A stretch of DNA of 64,000 nt from contig JAVVEW010000007.1 in assembly GCA_032251045.1 (NCBI GenBank), forward strand, positions 1 to 64,000, in the 5' to 3' direction. This DNA is from JAVVEW01 sp032251045. Its GTDB lineage: Bacteria; Pseudomonadota; Gammaproteobacteria; Methylococcales; Methylomonadaceae. The position numbers and the translations under genes were made by a program. Below are positions 35,025 to 42,644 of this stretch, piece by piece. The notes beneath the pieces are model-generated. The model saw only the letters and a program-made list of their open reading frames with translations. It had not been told where the DNA came from and made no database searches. Positions within the stretch are counted from its first letter, which is position 1. The number at the start of each line of letters is the position of its first letter.

Positions 35025-36569
35025 TTAAACATCGCCCTGCTGGGGATGGCGGCGGCCAGCCGGGGTTTGCAGCTTGTTGACCGCGTTGACATAGGCTTTG
35101 GCCGAAGCGATAACAATATCGGTATCCGCACCCAGGCCGTTGACGATGCGCCCGGCTTTATCCAGGCGCACGGTGACTTCGCCTTGCGAATCGGTGCCGG
35201 TGGTGATGTTGTTGACCGAGTAAAGCTCAAGCCTAGCGCCGGTATTGACCAAGGCCTCGATCGCTTTCAGACTGGCGTCTACCGCGCCGCTGCCCACGCC
35301 GTGGCCGATCACTTCCTGGCCGTTGATACGCAGGGTAACTTTGGCCTTGGGCGTTTCACCGGTTTCCGAGCACACGCTTAAGCCAATCAGCTGTACCGTG
35401 TCTTCCTCACTACTAAGCGCGACTTCCGACATCAAGGCTTGCAGGTCTTCATCAAAAATCTCGTGTTTTTTGTCGGCCAGTTGCTTGAAGCGGAAAAATG
35501 CCTCATTCAGTTCCGCCTCTGAATCAAACTCAAAGCCCAGCTCGGTCATGCGGGTTCGGAACGCATTACGCCCGGAATGCTTGCCCAGCACCATCCGGTT
35601 GGCCGACCAGCCGACATCCTCGGCGCGCATGATTTCATAGGTTTCCCGACTTTTCAGCACGCCATCCTGGTGAATACCGGATTCATGGGCAAAAGCATTG
35701 GCACCGACAATGGCTTTGTTCGGTTGCACCGGAAAACCGGTGATGCTGGCGACCAACCGCGAACAGGTGACGATTTCCCGGGTGTCGATGCGGGTATCGC
35801 AGGGGAAGAAATCCTGCCGGGTGCGCACCGCCATGACCACTTCTTCCAGTGCGGCGTTACCAGCGCGCTCGCCCAGGCCATTGATGGTGCATTCCACCTG
35901 GCGCGCACCATTGGCGACTGCGGCCAGGGAATTGGCCACCGCCAGACCCAGATCATTATGGCAATGCACGGAAAAAACCGCCTGATCGGAATTGGGAATG
36001 CGTTCGCGCAGGCGTTTGATCAATTGGCCAAATTGTTGCGGCACACTGTAACCGACGGTGTCGGGAATATTCAATGTGCCAGCACCGGCGTCGATCACCG
36101 CTTCCAGAATCCGGCACAGAAAATCTTCCTCGGAACGGCCAGCATCCTCGGGCGAGAACTCGACATCATCGGTAAATTGCCGGGCCTGTCTGACCGCTTT
36201 CACCGCATGTTCGATGACCTGATCCGGGGTCATTTTCAGCTTCATCTGCATGTGAATCGGCGACGTGGCGATGAAGGTGTGAATTCTGGCCTGCTGGGCG
36301 CCGGCCAGGGCCTCACCGGCGCGGTTGATATCGCGTTCCAGCGCCCGCGCCAGGCCGCAAACGGTGCTGGTCTTGATGGCCTTGGCCACCGCTTTGACGG
36401 ACTCGAAATCGCCTTCGCTGGCGGCCGGAAAACCGGCCTCGATGACATTGACTTGCAGTTTTTCCAGCGCTTTGGCGATGCGGACTTTTTCGTCCCGGGT
36501 CATGGATGCGCCCGGACTTTGTTCGCCATCGCGCAGCGTGGTGTCAAATATAATCAGTGAATCGTTCAT
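35025..36569 (-). CDS. leuA: 2-isopropylmalate synthase
   Basis: First committed enzyme of leucine synthesis, condensing acetyl-CoA with 2-oxoisovalerate. Its 514 residues comprise a TIM-barrel catalytic domain (FDTTLRDGEQSPGASM with the metal-binding Asp, VHCHNDLGLAVANSLAAV, GLGERAGNAALEEV) and a C-terminal LeuA_dimer/allosteric domain (from about 390, with GSGAVDASLKAIEALV) that binds leucine for feedback inhibition. ATG at 36569 follows AGGGGA. The 5' region contains a hairpin touching the ribosome site, and farther up a Leu-containing leader peptide and a promoter, suggesting attenuation by leucine. It is cotranscribed with udg and rimI. Confidence 0.96.
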   Translation of the reverse strand: MNDSLIIFDTTLRDGEQSPGASMTRDEKVRIAKALEKLQVNVIEAGFPAASEGDFESVKAVAKAIKTSTVCGLARALERDINRAGEALAGAQQARIHTFIATSPIHMQMKLKMTPDQVIEHAVKAVRQARQFTDDVEFSPEDAGRSEEDFLCRILEAVIDAGAGTLNIPDTVGYSVPQQFGQLIKRLRERIPNSDQAVFSVHCHNDLGLAVANSLAAVANGARQVECTINGLGERAGNAALEEVVMAVRTRQDFFPCDTRIDTREIVTCSRLVASITGFPVQPNKAIVGANAFAHESGIHQDGVLKSRETYEIMRAEDVGWSANRMVLGKHSGRNAFRTRMTELGFEFDSEAELNEAFFRFKQLADKKHEIFDEDLQALMSEVALSSEEDTVQLIGLSVCSETGETPKAKVTLRINGQEVIGHGVGSGAVDASLKAIEALVNTGARLELYSVNNITTGTDSQGEVTVRLDKAGRIVNGLGADTDIVIASAKAYVNAVNKLQTPAGRRHPQQGDV

Positions 36570-36582
36570 GCAAACGTCCCCT

Positions 36583-36598
36583 GCCGCTTAGGTGCGGC
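36583..36598 (-). promoter_or_regulatory. Hairpin next to the leuA ribosome-binding site
   Basis: GCCGC-ACCTAA-GCGGC on the minus strand sits immediately upstream of the AGGGGA Shine-Dalgarno of leuA. It could control access of ribosomes or be one arm of an attenuator. There is no T-tract, so it is not a standard intrinsic terminator. Confidence 0.4.
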
Positions 36599-36646
36599 GT
36601 GTTTAGAATGATTGGAGGTGAGCGAACAGCAGGTGAGATGAAAGAA

Positions 36647-36718
36647 TTATGCCCCAAAGGGCAACAGCCGGAGACGGCACGCGAAGCGCATGGAGAAATG
36701 ATTGTTTGAGGTTGTCAT
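36647..36718 (-). CDS. Probable leuA leader peptide
   Basis: A 23-codon open frame upstream of leuA. Its second half, from the internal ATG (codon 10), reads MRFACRLRLLPFGA with Leu codons CTC, CTG and TTG within four positions. The stop lies 77 bases before leuA. A stem TGCCC-TTTG-GGGCA (36650-36663) overlaps its last codons. The predicted promoter leaves almost no 5' leader before the first ATG, so either it is leaderless or codon 10 is the start; neither has a good ribosome site. Leader peptides of this kind control leuA by ribosome stalling in many bacteria. That role here is inference. Confidence 0.5.
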   Translation of the reverse strand: MTTSNNHFSMRFACRLRLLPFGA

Positions 36719-36725
36719 AGCGCTA

Positions 36726-36754
36726 AATCTACCCTATCAAATGCCTTGACTCAA
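36726..36754 (-). promoter_or_regulatory. Candidate sigma70 promoter for leuA
   Basis: On the minus strand, TTGAGT (36749-36754), an exact 17-base spacer, then TAGATT (36726-36731). Each box matches the consensus at four of six positions. The start point would fall at about the first ATG of the leader peptide. Bases 36755-36974, between this promoter and the aminotransferase gene, show nothing recognisable. Confidence 0.45.
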
Positions 36755-36974
36755 GTGCTTTGTCAGATCAGGACGCCACCTGCACACTCGACAATGTGGC
36801 AACGTGACCTGCATGACCGCACGGATGGCCGGCGCGTTGCGTAGCCCGGGTGAACTACCACGCCGGCATCATGTTATTTCCGGCCATGAACCTCGCCAGA
36901 AAAACAAGCCTGTTGCAGATCATTGCCCCTTATTTCAAGGCTTTGAACCGCTCAGAACAACCGAAGTGCTGATG

Positions 36975-38138
36975 TTACAGCGCGTTACGATAATACTCCA
37001 ACGCCGCCGCCACACCGCTGCCAGCCTTGATGGCAAAACCATGATCCAGCAAAGCCATTTCCACGCCCGCTATCGCGCCCAGCATGGACACCTCATTCAT
37101 ATCGCCCATATGACCGATGCGGAATACCTTGCCTGCCACTTCGGACAAACCGCCACCTAAGGAAATATGATATTTCTTGAACGCGGTACCAATCACATCG
37201 CGGGCATCCTTGTCAGCAGGCACCACAGCCGCAGTCACGGTATTCGATTCAAAGCCAGGTCTAGCGCAAATATCAAGACCCCAAGCCTTGACTGCCGCAC
37301 GGGTACCTGCGCCCAACCGCTGATGACGGGCAAATACATTGTCCAACCCCTCTTCCAACAACAAATCCAGCGCCGCACGCAAACCATACAACAACGGAAT
37401 GGACGGTGTATAAGGTGTGTAACCATCCTTATTGCTATTCAGCATGTCGCGCAAATCAAAGAAACAGCGCGGAAAGCCAGCCTCATCCAGCTTGCTCAAA
37501 GCTTTAGGGCTGAAGGCCACCAAAGCCAGGCCAGCAGGCAGCATAAAGCCTTTTTGCGAGCCGGAAATAATGCCATCCACGCCCCATTCGTCCATGCGAA
37601 AATCAATACTGGCCACGGAACTGACGCCATCGACAAACAACAATGCCGGATGTTGCGCCGCATCCAACGCCTTACGCACGCCAGCGATATCGCTGGTTAC
37701 CCCGGTAGAAGTTTCATTATGCGTGGCCAGCACCGCTTTATAGGTATGGGCGCTATCAGCCTTCAAGCGTTGTTCCAGATCATCCAACGCAATGCCCTCA
37801 CCCCATGGACGCTCGACCACCGTGACATCCAAACCCAAACGCTGCGCCATATTCGCCCACAAATGCCCGAACTGGCCAAAACGATAAATCAAGACTTTAT
37901 CGCCCGGGCTTAAGGTGTTGGTAAAAGCAATTTCCCAGCCGGCAGTGCCGGTAGCCGGAAAAATAAACGCCGTACCGGCTTCAGTTTTGAAGACTTTTTT
38001 CAAATCCGCCAGCAAGGGTTTCAGCAAATCGGGGAAAACCGGTGAACGGTGATCGACGCTTTGCACATGCATTGCATTCATCACCCGCTCGGGCAAATTG
38101 GTGGGACCTGGAACATACAAATGATTACGACCTGCCAT
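36975..38138 (-). CDS. Serine-glyoxylate / alanine-glyoxylate aminotransferase
   Basis: A 387-residue class V PLP transaminase. The N-terminal GRNHLYVPGPTNLPERVMNAM and the PLP Lys in ISGSQKGFMLPAGLALVAFS are characteristic of serine-glyoxylate aminotransferases (SgaA) of methylotrophs. The enzyme converts serine plus glyoxylate to hydroxypyruvate plus glycine, a serine-cycle reaction that type I methanotrophs also encode. No other serine-cycle gene lies beside it here. The ATG follows GAGG. It is transcribed alone between leuA and the BON-LysM gene. The distinction from alanine-glyoxylate or purine-linked family members is not absolute. Confidence 0.88.
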   Translation of the reverse strand: MAGRNHLYVPGPTNLPERVMNAMHVQSVDHRSPVFPDLLKPLLADLKKVFKTEAGTAFIFPATGTAGWEIAFTNTLSPGDKVLIYRFGQFGHLWANMAQRLGLDVTVVERPWGEGIALDDLEQRLKADSAHTYKAVLATHNETSTGVTSDIAGVRKALDAAQHPALLFVDGVSSVASIDFRMDEWGVDGIISGSQKGFMLPAGLALVAFSPKALSKLDEAGFPRCFFDLRDMLNSNKDGYTPYTPSIPLLYGLRAALDLLLEEGLDNVFARHQRLGAGTRAAVKAWGLDICARPGFESNTVTAAVVPADKDARDVIGTAFKKYHISLGGGLSEVAGKVFRIGHMGDMNEVSMLGAIAGVEMALLDHGFAIKAGSGVAAALEYYRNAL

Positions 38139-38515
38139 AACAACCTCGGGTTAAAAGCGATGAGAAACAGACACCATCCGCCAAAGCGCGGACACTGACG
38201 AAAAACCGGATATCTTCCCATAGGCCGCAGCCTTCGGCAAGTGCAGACCCTGCAAGCAGCCATTCTCAATTTGCAGTCTAAGTTAAGGACATCAGAGGCA
38301 CTTAGCGAGACTGTCGGCAGCATCAAGGCTGTCGTTCATTCCCTACAGATGGTTCTCGACACTTTCCTTAGGAGGCTTTTGCTCTTGCCGCTGGCTTTTC
38401 CCATTTTCCTGCGTTACTGTTTAAGCCAGGCTGGACGTTCTTGGAATGTAAGATTTCAGCGTGCGACCATTTTTATTGCTGCCATGAACCACGATGGCAT
38501 AACCGGAGACTTGCG
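38139..38515. other. Gene-free divergent region with a solo repeat end
   Basis: This 377-base gap separates the divergent aminotransferase and BON-LysM genes. At 38257-38282 it contains CAGCCATTCTCAATTTG plus AGTCTAA, close to the terminal repeat of the MITE at 49895-50060, but no matching second end was found. The rest shows no gene, clear promoter or RNA structure by eye. It must contain the two divergent promoters. Confidence 0.5.
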
Positions 38516-38980
38516 ATGGGATTGTTTGATTTTGTTAAAGACATTGGCCATAAACTGTTCACCAGCGATGCCGAGGCGGCACAGGCCATTACCGATCACA
38601 TCAATGCCAATAATCCTGGCATTGACAGCTTAAGTGTGATTTTCAAAGAGGGCAAGGCAACACTGATTGGCATCACCCGCAGCGAAGAAGCTGCCCAGAA
38701 AGCGGTGTTAATGGCCGGCAATGTTAAAGGCGTTGAGGAGGTTGTGCCCAAAATCGACATTTTGCTTGAGGCCCCCTCTGAAACGGCCATCACGACCCCG
38801 CTAACCGAGCCGGATAATGTGACCTTTCACATCATCAAATCGGGCGACACACTGTCCAAAATCGCTAAAGACGTGTATGGCAATGCCAATCTCTATCCAA
38901 AAATCTTCGAGGCCAATCGTGAAGTCATCAAAGACCCTAATCTGATTTTTCCAGGCCAGAAAATTCGCTTGCCGAAATAA
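38516..38980 (+). CDS. BON-LysM protein (Kbp/YgaU-like)
   Basis: A 154-residue protein without a signal peptide. The N-terminal GLFDFVKDIGHKLF is followed by a BON domain (about 20-90, with SVIFKEGKATLIGITRSEEAAQKAVLMAGNVKGVEEV) and a LysM domain (about 104-154, FHIIKSGDTLSKIAKDVYGNANLYPKIFEANREVIKDPNLIFPGQKIRLP). This is the architecture of E. coli YgaU/Kbp, a cytoplasmic potassium-binding protein. ATG at 38516 follows GGAGA; the longer frame upstream is not credible. It is a single gene ended by a strong terminator shared with ilvC. Confidence 0.92.
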   Translation: MGLFDFVKDIGHKLFTSDAEAAQAITDHINANNPGIDSLSVIFKEGKATLIGITRSEEAAQKAVLMAGNVKGVEEVVPKIDILLEAPSETAITTPLTEPDNVTFHIIKSGDTLSKIAKDVYGNANLYPKIFEANREVIKDPNLIFPGQKIRLPK

Positions 38981-39018
38981 AAAACGGGGCGCAGGCTTTG
39001 CGCCCGACGCCCCGTTTA
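38981..39018. terminator. Hairpin terminator between convergent genes
   Basis: AAAACGGGGCG...CGCCCCGTTT with an inner GCGCAGGCTTTGCGC stem lies between the BON-LysM gene and ilvC. A-rich and T-rich flanks allow use in both directions. The right T-run is short. Confidence 0.75.
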
Positions 39019-39047
39019 TCAACGCTGAGCGCTGATTTTTCGCCTGG

Positions 39048-40064
39048 TTAGTTTTTCGCTTTATCAACGATTTTATTGGCACTGATCCAAGGCATCATGG
39101 CACGCAACTTGGCGCCGACTTGTTCGATCGGATGCTCCGCGTTCAAACGTCTGCGTGCGGTCATTTCAGGGTAACCGGTAGCGCCTTCCAGAATGAAACG
39201 TTTTGCGTATTCGCCTGTCTGGATATTTTTCAGCGCTTCACGCATGGCTTTGCGGCTTTCGTCATTGATGACTTTCGGGCCGGAAACATACTCACCATAC
39301 TCGGCATTGTTGGAAATGGAGTAGTTCATGTTGGCGATGCCGCCTTCGTACATCAAATCGACAATCAGCTTCAGCTCGTGCAGGCATTCAAAATAAGCCA
39401 TTTCAGGCTCGTATCCAGCTTCGACCAGGGTTTCAAAACCGGCTTTGACCAACTCTACCGCACCACCACACAATACCGTTTGCTCGCCGAACAAATCGGT
39501 TTCGGTTTCTTCACGGAAAGTGGTTTCGATAATGCCGGAACGACCACCGCCAATAGCGCTGGCGTAAGACAGACACACCGCTTTGGCGCTACCGGAAGCA
39601 TCCTGATGCACGGCAATCAGATCGGGAATGCCGCCGCCTTTGGTAAATTCACTGCGCACGGTATGACCAGGCGCTTTGGGCGCGATCATGATCACATCAA
39701 GATCGGCGCGGGGTGCGATCTGGTTATACAAAATCGCAAAGCCATGTGCGAACGCCAGCGCCGCGCCTGACTTCAGGTTCGGCTCGATTTCTTGTTGGTA
39801 AAGCTGGGCCTGGAACTCATCCGGAGTCAGAATCATCACCACATCAGCTTCTTTAACCGCGCTGGGAACATCTTTTACGGTCAGGCCTGCGGCCTCGGCC
39901 TTGGCGACAGACGCGGAACCTGGACGCAATCCCACCACTACGGACACACCGGAGTCTTTCAGATTATTGGCATGGGCATGGCCTTGTGAGCCATAGCCGA
40001 TGATGGCAACTTTTTTGCTTTGGATGATCGACAGATCGGCGTCTTTATCGTAATAAACTTGCAT
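39048..40064 (-). CDS. ilvC: Ketol-acid reductoisomerase (class I)
   Basis: NADPH- and Mg2+-dependent enzyme for the second common step of valine and isoleucine synthesis. Its 338 residues are the class I length. The Rossmann motif VAIIGYGSQGHAHANNLKDSG, the phosphate-binding VVVGLRPGSAS, and metal-binding residues in DLFGEQTVLCGG and ECLHELKLIVDLMYEGG are intact. ATG at 40064 (MQVYYDKDADLS) is the family start; the upstream in-frame ATG at 40229 would overlap ilvH. It is the third gene of ilvBHC, 64 bases after ilvH. Confidence 0.97.
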   Translation of the reverse strand: MQVYYDKDADLSIIQSKKVAIIGYGSQGHAHANNLKDSGVSVVVGLRPGSASVAKAEAAGLTVKDVPSAVKEADVVMILTPDEFQAQLYQQEIEPNLKSGAALAFAHGFAILYNQIAPRADLDVIMIAPKAPGHTVRSEFTKGGGIPDLIAVHQDASGSAKAVCLSYASAIGGGRSGIIETTFREETETDLFGEQTVLCGGAVELVKAGFETLVEAGYEPEMAYFECLHELKLIVDLMYEGGIANMNYSISNNAEYGEYVSGPKVINDESRKAMREALKNIQTGEYAKRFILEGATGYPEMTARRRLNAEHPIEQVGAKLRAMMPWISANKIVDKAKN

Positions 40065-40128
40065 GAATTTTCTCTGTTTGCAGGTTGAAAAATCAAGATC
40101 AGGCAAAAGTGCCTGCATTGAAGTAAGA

Positions 40129-40620
40129 TTAAAGCTGTAAGCTTTTCTCGCCCCGGGAAATTCCGGTCGCACCGGAGCGCACCACTTCGAGAATCGGAAA
40201 GTCATTGACCGCCTCGATAAACGCGTCAAGTTTGTCGATTGGACCGGTCAATTCCACGACATAGGTGTTTGGCGAGACATCGATGATTTTACCGCGAAAA
40301 ATATCCACGGTGCGTTTGATTTCAGCGCGCGTTTCGTGGGTGGTTTTCAGCTTGATCAGCATTAACTCACGCTCGATATGACGCGATTCCGCCAAATCCA
40401 CCAATTTAACCACATCGATCAGCTTGTTGAGCTGCTTGGTGATCTGTTCGATGATTTGCTCACTGCCGCAGGTGACAAGCGTCATGCGCGACAAGGTTTC
40501 ATCATCGGTGGGCGCTACGGTTAATGATTCAATGTTATAGCCACGCGCCGAAAACAATCCGGCCACACGCGATAACGCACCCGCTTCGTTTTCAATCAAA
40601 ATCGAAATAATGTGTCGCAT
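40129..40620 (-). CDS. ilvH: Acetolactate synthase small subunit
   Basis: Regulatory subunit of 163 residues with an N-terminal ACT domain (MRHIISILIENEAGALSRVAGLFSARGYNIESLTVA) and a C-terminal ALS_ss_C domain. It confers valine feedback inhibition and stimulates the catalytic subunit. The ATG overlaps the ilvB stop by one base (TGATG), so the two subunits are made in coupled fashion. Its length is that of IlvH/IlvN of proteobacteria. Confidence 0.96.
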   Translation of the reverse strand: MRHIISILIENEAGALSRVAGLFSARGYNIESLTVAPTDDETLSRMTLVTCGSEQIIEQITKQLNKLIDVVKLVDLAESRHIERELMLIKLKTTHETRAEIKRTVDIFRGKIIDVSPNTYVVELTGPIDKLDAFIEAVNDFPILEVVRSGATGISRGEKSLQL

Positions 40621-42359
40621 CAGGCCAACTCCCGATCCATCGGCGTGCCATCGGCCACCTGTCTGAGTTTCATGTCATGATGGGCCTTGCCGGCTTCAAT
40701 CATCGGATAAACGTTTTCCGTACGGTCGGTAATCACATCCAGGAATACGGTTCGGTCTTTCATCGCAAATGCCTCTGCCATGGCCGGTTTCAAGTCTTCA
40801 GGTTTTTCGATCAACATGCCTACATGGCCGTAACTTTCCGCCAGTTTGACGAAATCCGGCAAAGTATCCATGTAGGAATGCGAATAACGGCTTTGATAGG
40901 AAAACTCCTGCCACTGCCGCACCATGCCCATGTAGCGGTTGTTGAGATTGACAATTTTGATGCCTGTTTGGTACTGCAACGCCGTGGACAATTCCTGGAT
41001 ACACATCTGAATACTGGCTTCGCCGGTCACACACGCCACATCCGCTTCCGGGAAAGCCAGTTTAACGCCAATTGCCGCTGGCATACCGAAACCCATGGTG
41101 CCAAGCCCGCCAGAGTTAATCCAGCGCCTTGGCTGATTGAAATGATAATACTGGGCCGCATACATTTGGTGCTGCCCCACATCGGACGTGACATAGGCAT
41201 TGCCGTTGGTGACCTGGTAAAGCGCTTCGATCACGGACTGAGGCTTGATAATCGGGCTGTTGCGATCATATTCCAAACACTTCACACTGCGCCAAGCCTC
41301 GATTTGCTGCCACCAGGCCGACAAGGCCTTTTTATTCGGCTTCGCTTTGCTTTCGTGCAGATAGTCGATCATTTTGCTCAGCACATCTTTCACGCAACCG
41401 ACGATGGGCACATCTACCAGCACAGTTTTGGAAATCGAAGCGGGGTCGATATCGATATGAATGAATTTGGCATACGGACAAAACTCAGCCAGCTTGCCGG
41501 TCACCCGGTCATCGAAACGCGAGCCTACCGCGACAATGACATCCGCTTCGTGCATGGCCATGTTCGCTTCATAGGTACCATGCATACCCAGCATGCCGAT
41601 AAATTGCTTATCAGTGGCCGGATAACCGCCCAAGCCCATTAAGGTATTGGTGATAGGATGGCCTAACAACCGGGTAAATTCGGTCAATTCCTTGCTGGCA
41701 TTGCCCAATACCACGCCGCCACCGCTGTAAATCACCGGCTTTTGCGCCGACAATAACAATTCCATCGCTTTTTTGACCTGGCCTTTGTGGCCCTGCACCG
41801 AAGGATTGTAGGAGCGCATGGCGATTTTGCGCGGATATTTGTAAGGGACCTTGATATTCGGGTCCGTAATGTCCTTGGGAATATCCACCACCACCGGACC
41901 AGGTCGGCCAGTGCTTGCCACGTAGAAGGCTTTTTTAATGGTTTCAGCCAACTTCGTGACATCTTTGACCAGAAAGTTGTGCTTCACGCAAGGACGACTG
42001 ATGCCGATCATGTCAACTTCCTGAAACGCATCGCTGCCAATCACGCCCGACGACACCTGACCGGACAACACCACCATGGGGATAGAGTCCATGTAAGCGG
42101 TGGCAATACCGGTAATGGCGTTGGTTGCGCCTGGCCCCGAAGTGACCAGCACCACACCCGGCTTGCCGGTGGCCCGGGCATAGCCATCGGCCGCATGGGT
42201 CGCGGCTTGCTCATGCCTCACCAGAATATGCTTGAACGTATCCTGCTGAAAAATTGCGTCGTAAATGTGTAATACGGCCCCGCCCGGGTAACCGAATATC
42301 ATTTCAACGCCTTCATCAATCAAACTTTGAACTACAATTTGCGCACCGTTTAGCTCCAC
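40620..42359 (-). CDS. ilvB: Acetolactate synthase large subunit
   Basis: ThDP- and FAD-dependent catalytic subunit, 579 residues. It condenses pyruvate with pyruvate or 2-ketobutyrate. Features are the N-terminal GYPGGAVLHIYDAI with the activating Glu in RHEQAATHAADGYARATGKPGV, the central FAD region (GMHGTYEANMAMHEADVIVAVGSRFDDRVTG), and the ThDP site GTMGFGMPAAIGVKLAFPEADVACVTGEASIQM. The start is GTG 42359, after GGAGG. It is the first gene of ilvBHC. The symbol ilvB is used generically for the isozyme. Confidence 0.96.
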   Translation of the reverse strand: MELNGAQIVVQSLIDEGVEMIFGYPGGAVLHIYDAIFQQDTFKHILVRHEQAATHAADGYARATGKPGVVLVTSGPGATNAITGIATAYMDSIPMVVLSGQVSSGVIGSDAFQEVDMIGISRPCVKHNFLVKDVTKLAETIKKAFYVASTGRPGPVVVDIPKDITDPNIKVPYKYPRKIAMRSYNPSVQGHKGQVKKAMELLLSAQKPVIYSGGGVVLGNASKELTEFTRLLGHPITNTLMGLGGYPATDKQFIGMLGMHGTYEANMAMHEADVIVAVGSRFDDRVTGKLAEFCPYAKFIHIDIDPASISKTVLVDVPIVGCVKDVLSKMIDYLHESKAKPNKKALSAWWQQIEAWRSVKCLEYDRNSPIIKPQSVIEALYQVTNGNAYVTSDVGQHQMYAAQYYHFNQPRRWINSGGLGTMGFGMPAAIGVKLAFPEADVACVTGEASIQMCIQELSTALQYQTGIKIVNLNNRYMGMVRQWQEFSYQSRYSHSYMDTLPDFVKLAESYGHVGMLIEKPEDLKPAMAEAFAMKDRTVFLDVITDRTENVYPMIEAGKAHHDMKLRQVADGTPMDRELA

Positions 42360-42442
42360 GGCATGCCTCCAGGTTGGCTCGATAACAAGTCAGTCAAATT
42401 CGCGACTATTTTACTTGGTTTTTGTTCAAAAAAAGGTTAGTT

Positions 42443-42471
42443 AAACTACTGGGTTTAATCTGTCACGTCAA
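42443..42471 (-). promoter_or_regulatory. Possible promoter of ilvBHC
   Basis: On the minus strand, TTGACG (42466-42471), a 17-base spacer and TAGTTT (42443-42448), about 85 bases upstream of ilvB. The -35 is good and the -10 weak. It lies in the divergent gap shared with hppA. Confidence 0.3.
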
Positions 42472-42644
42472 GGTCATCAGTACTAGCAAGACCCGCCGGC
42501 CCCTTGGCATAGACTGGCAAGCAACCTGCCGGCACACGCCACACCGGACATCATTGTAATCGGCATTGCATCCAACAACGACGGGAAACAGACTAATCAC
42601 CCATTCACTATCTCATCTACTTCACCGCACCCGACGAGGTCGCC

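Noticed and set aside
35577..36560. 327-codon frame antisense to leuA
   Set aside because: Shadow of leuA with no domain or start signal.
40677..41642. 321-codon frame antisense to ilvB
   Set aside because: Shadow frame with His/Arg-rich composition; ilvB on the other strand is certain.
42490..42561. Short frame upstream of ilvB as a possible leader peptide
   Set aside because: Few Val, Ile or Leu codons and it lies upstream of the best promoter, so it would not be on the ilv transcript.
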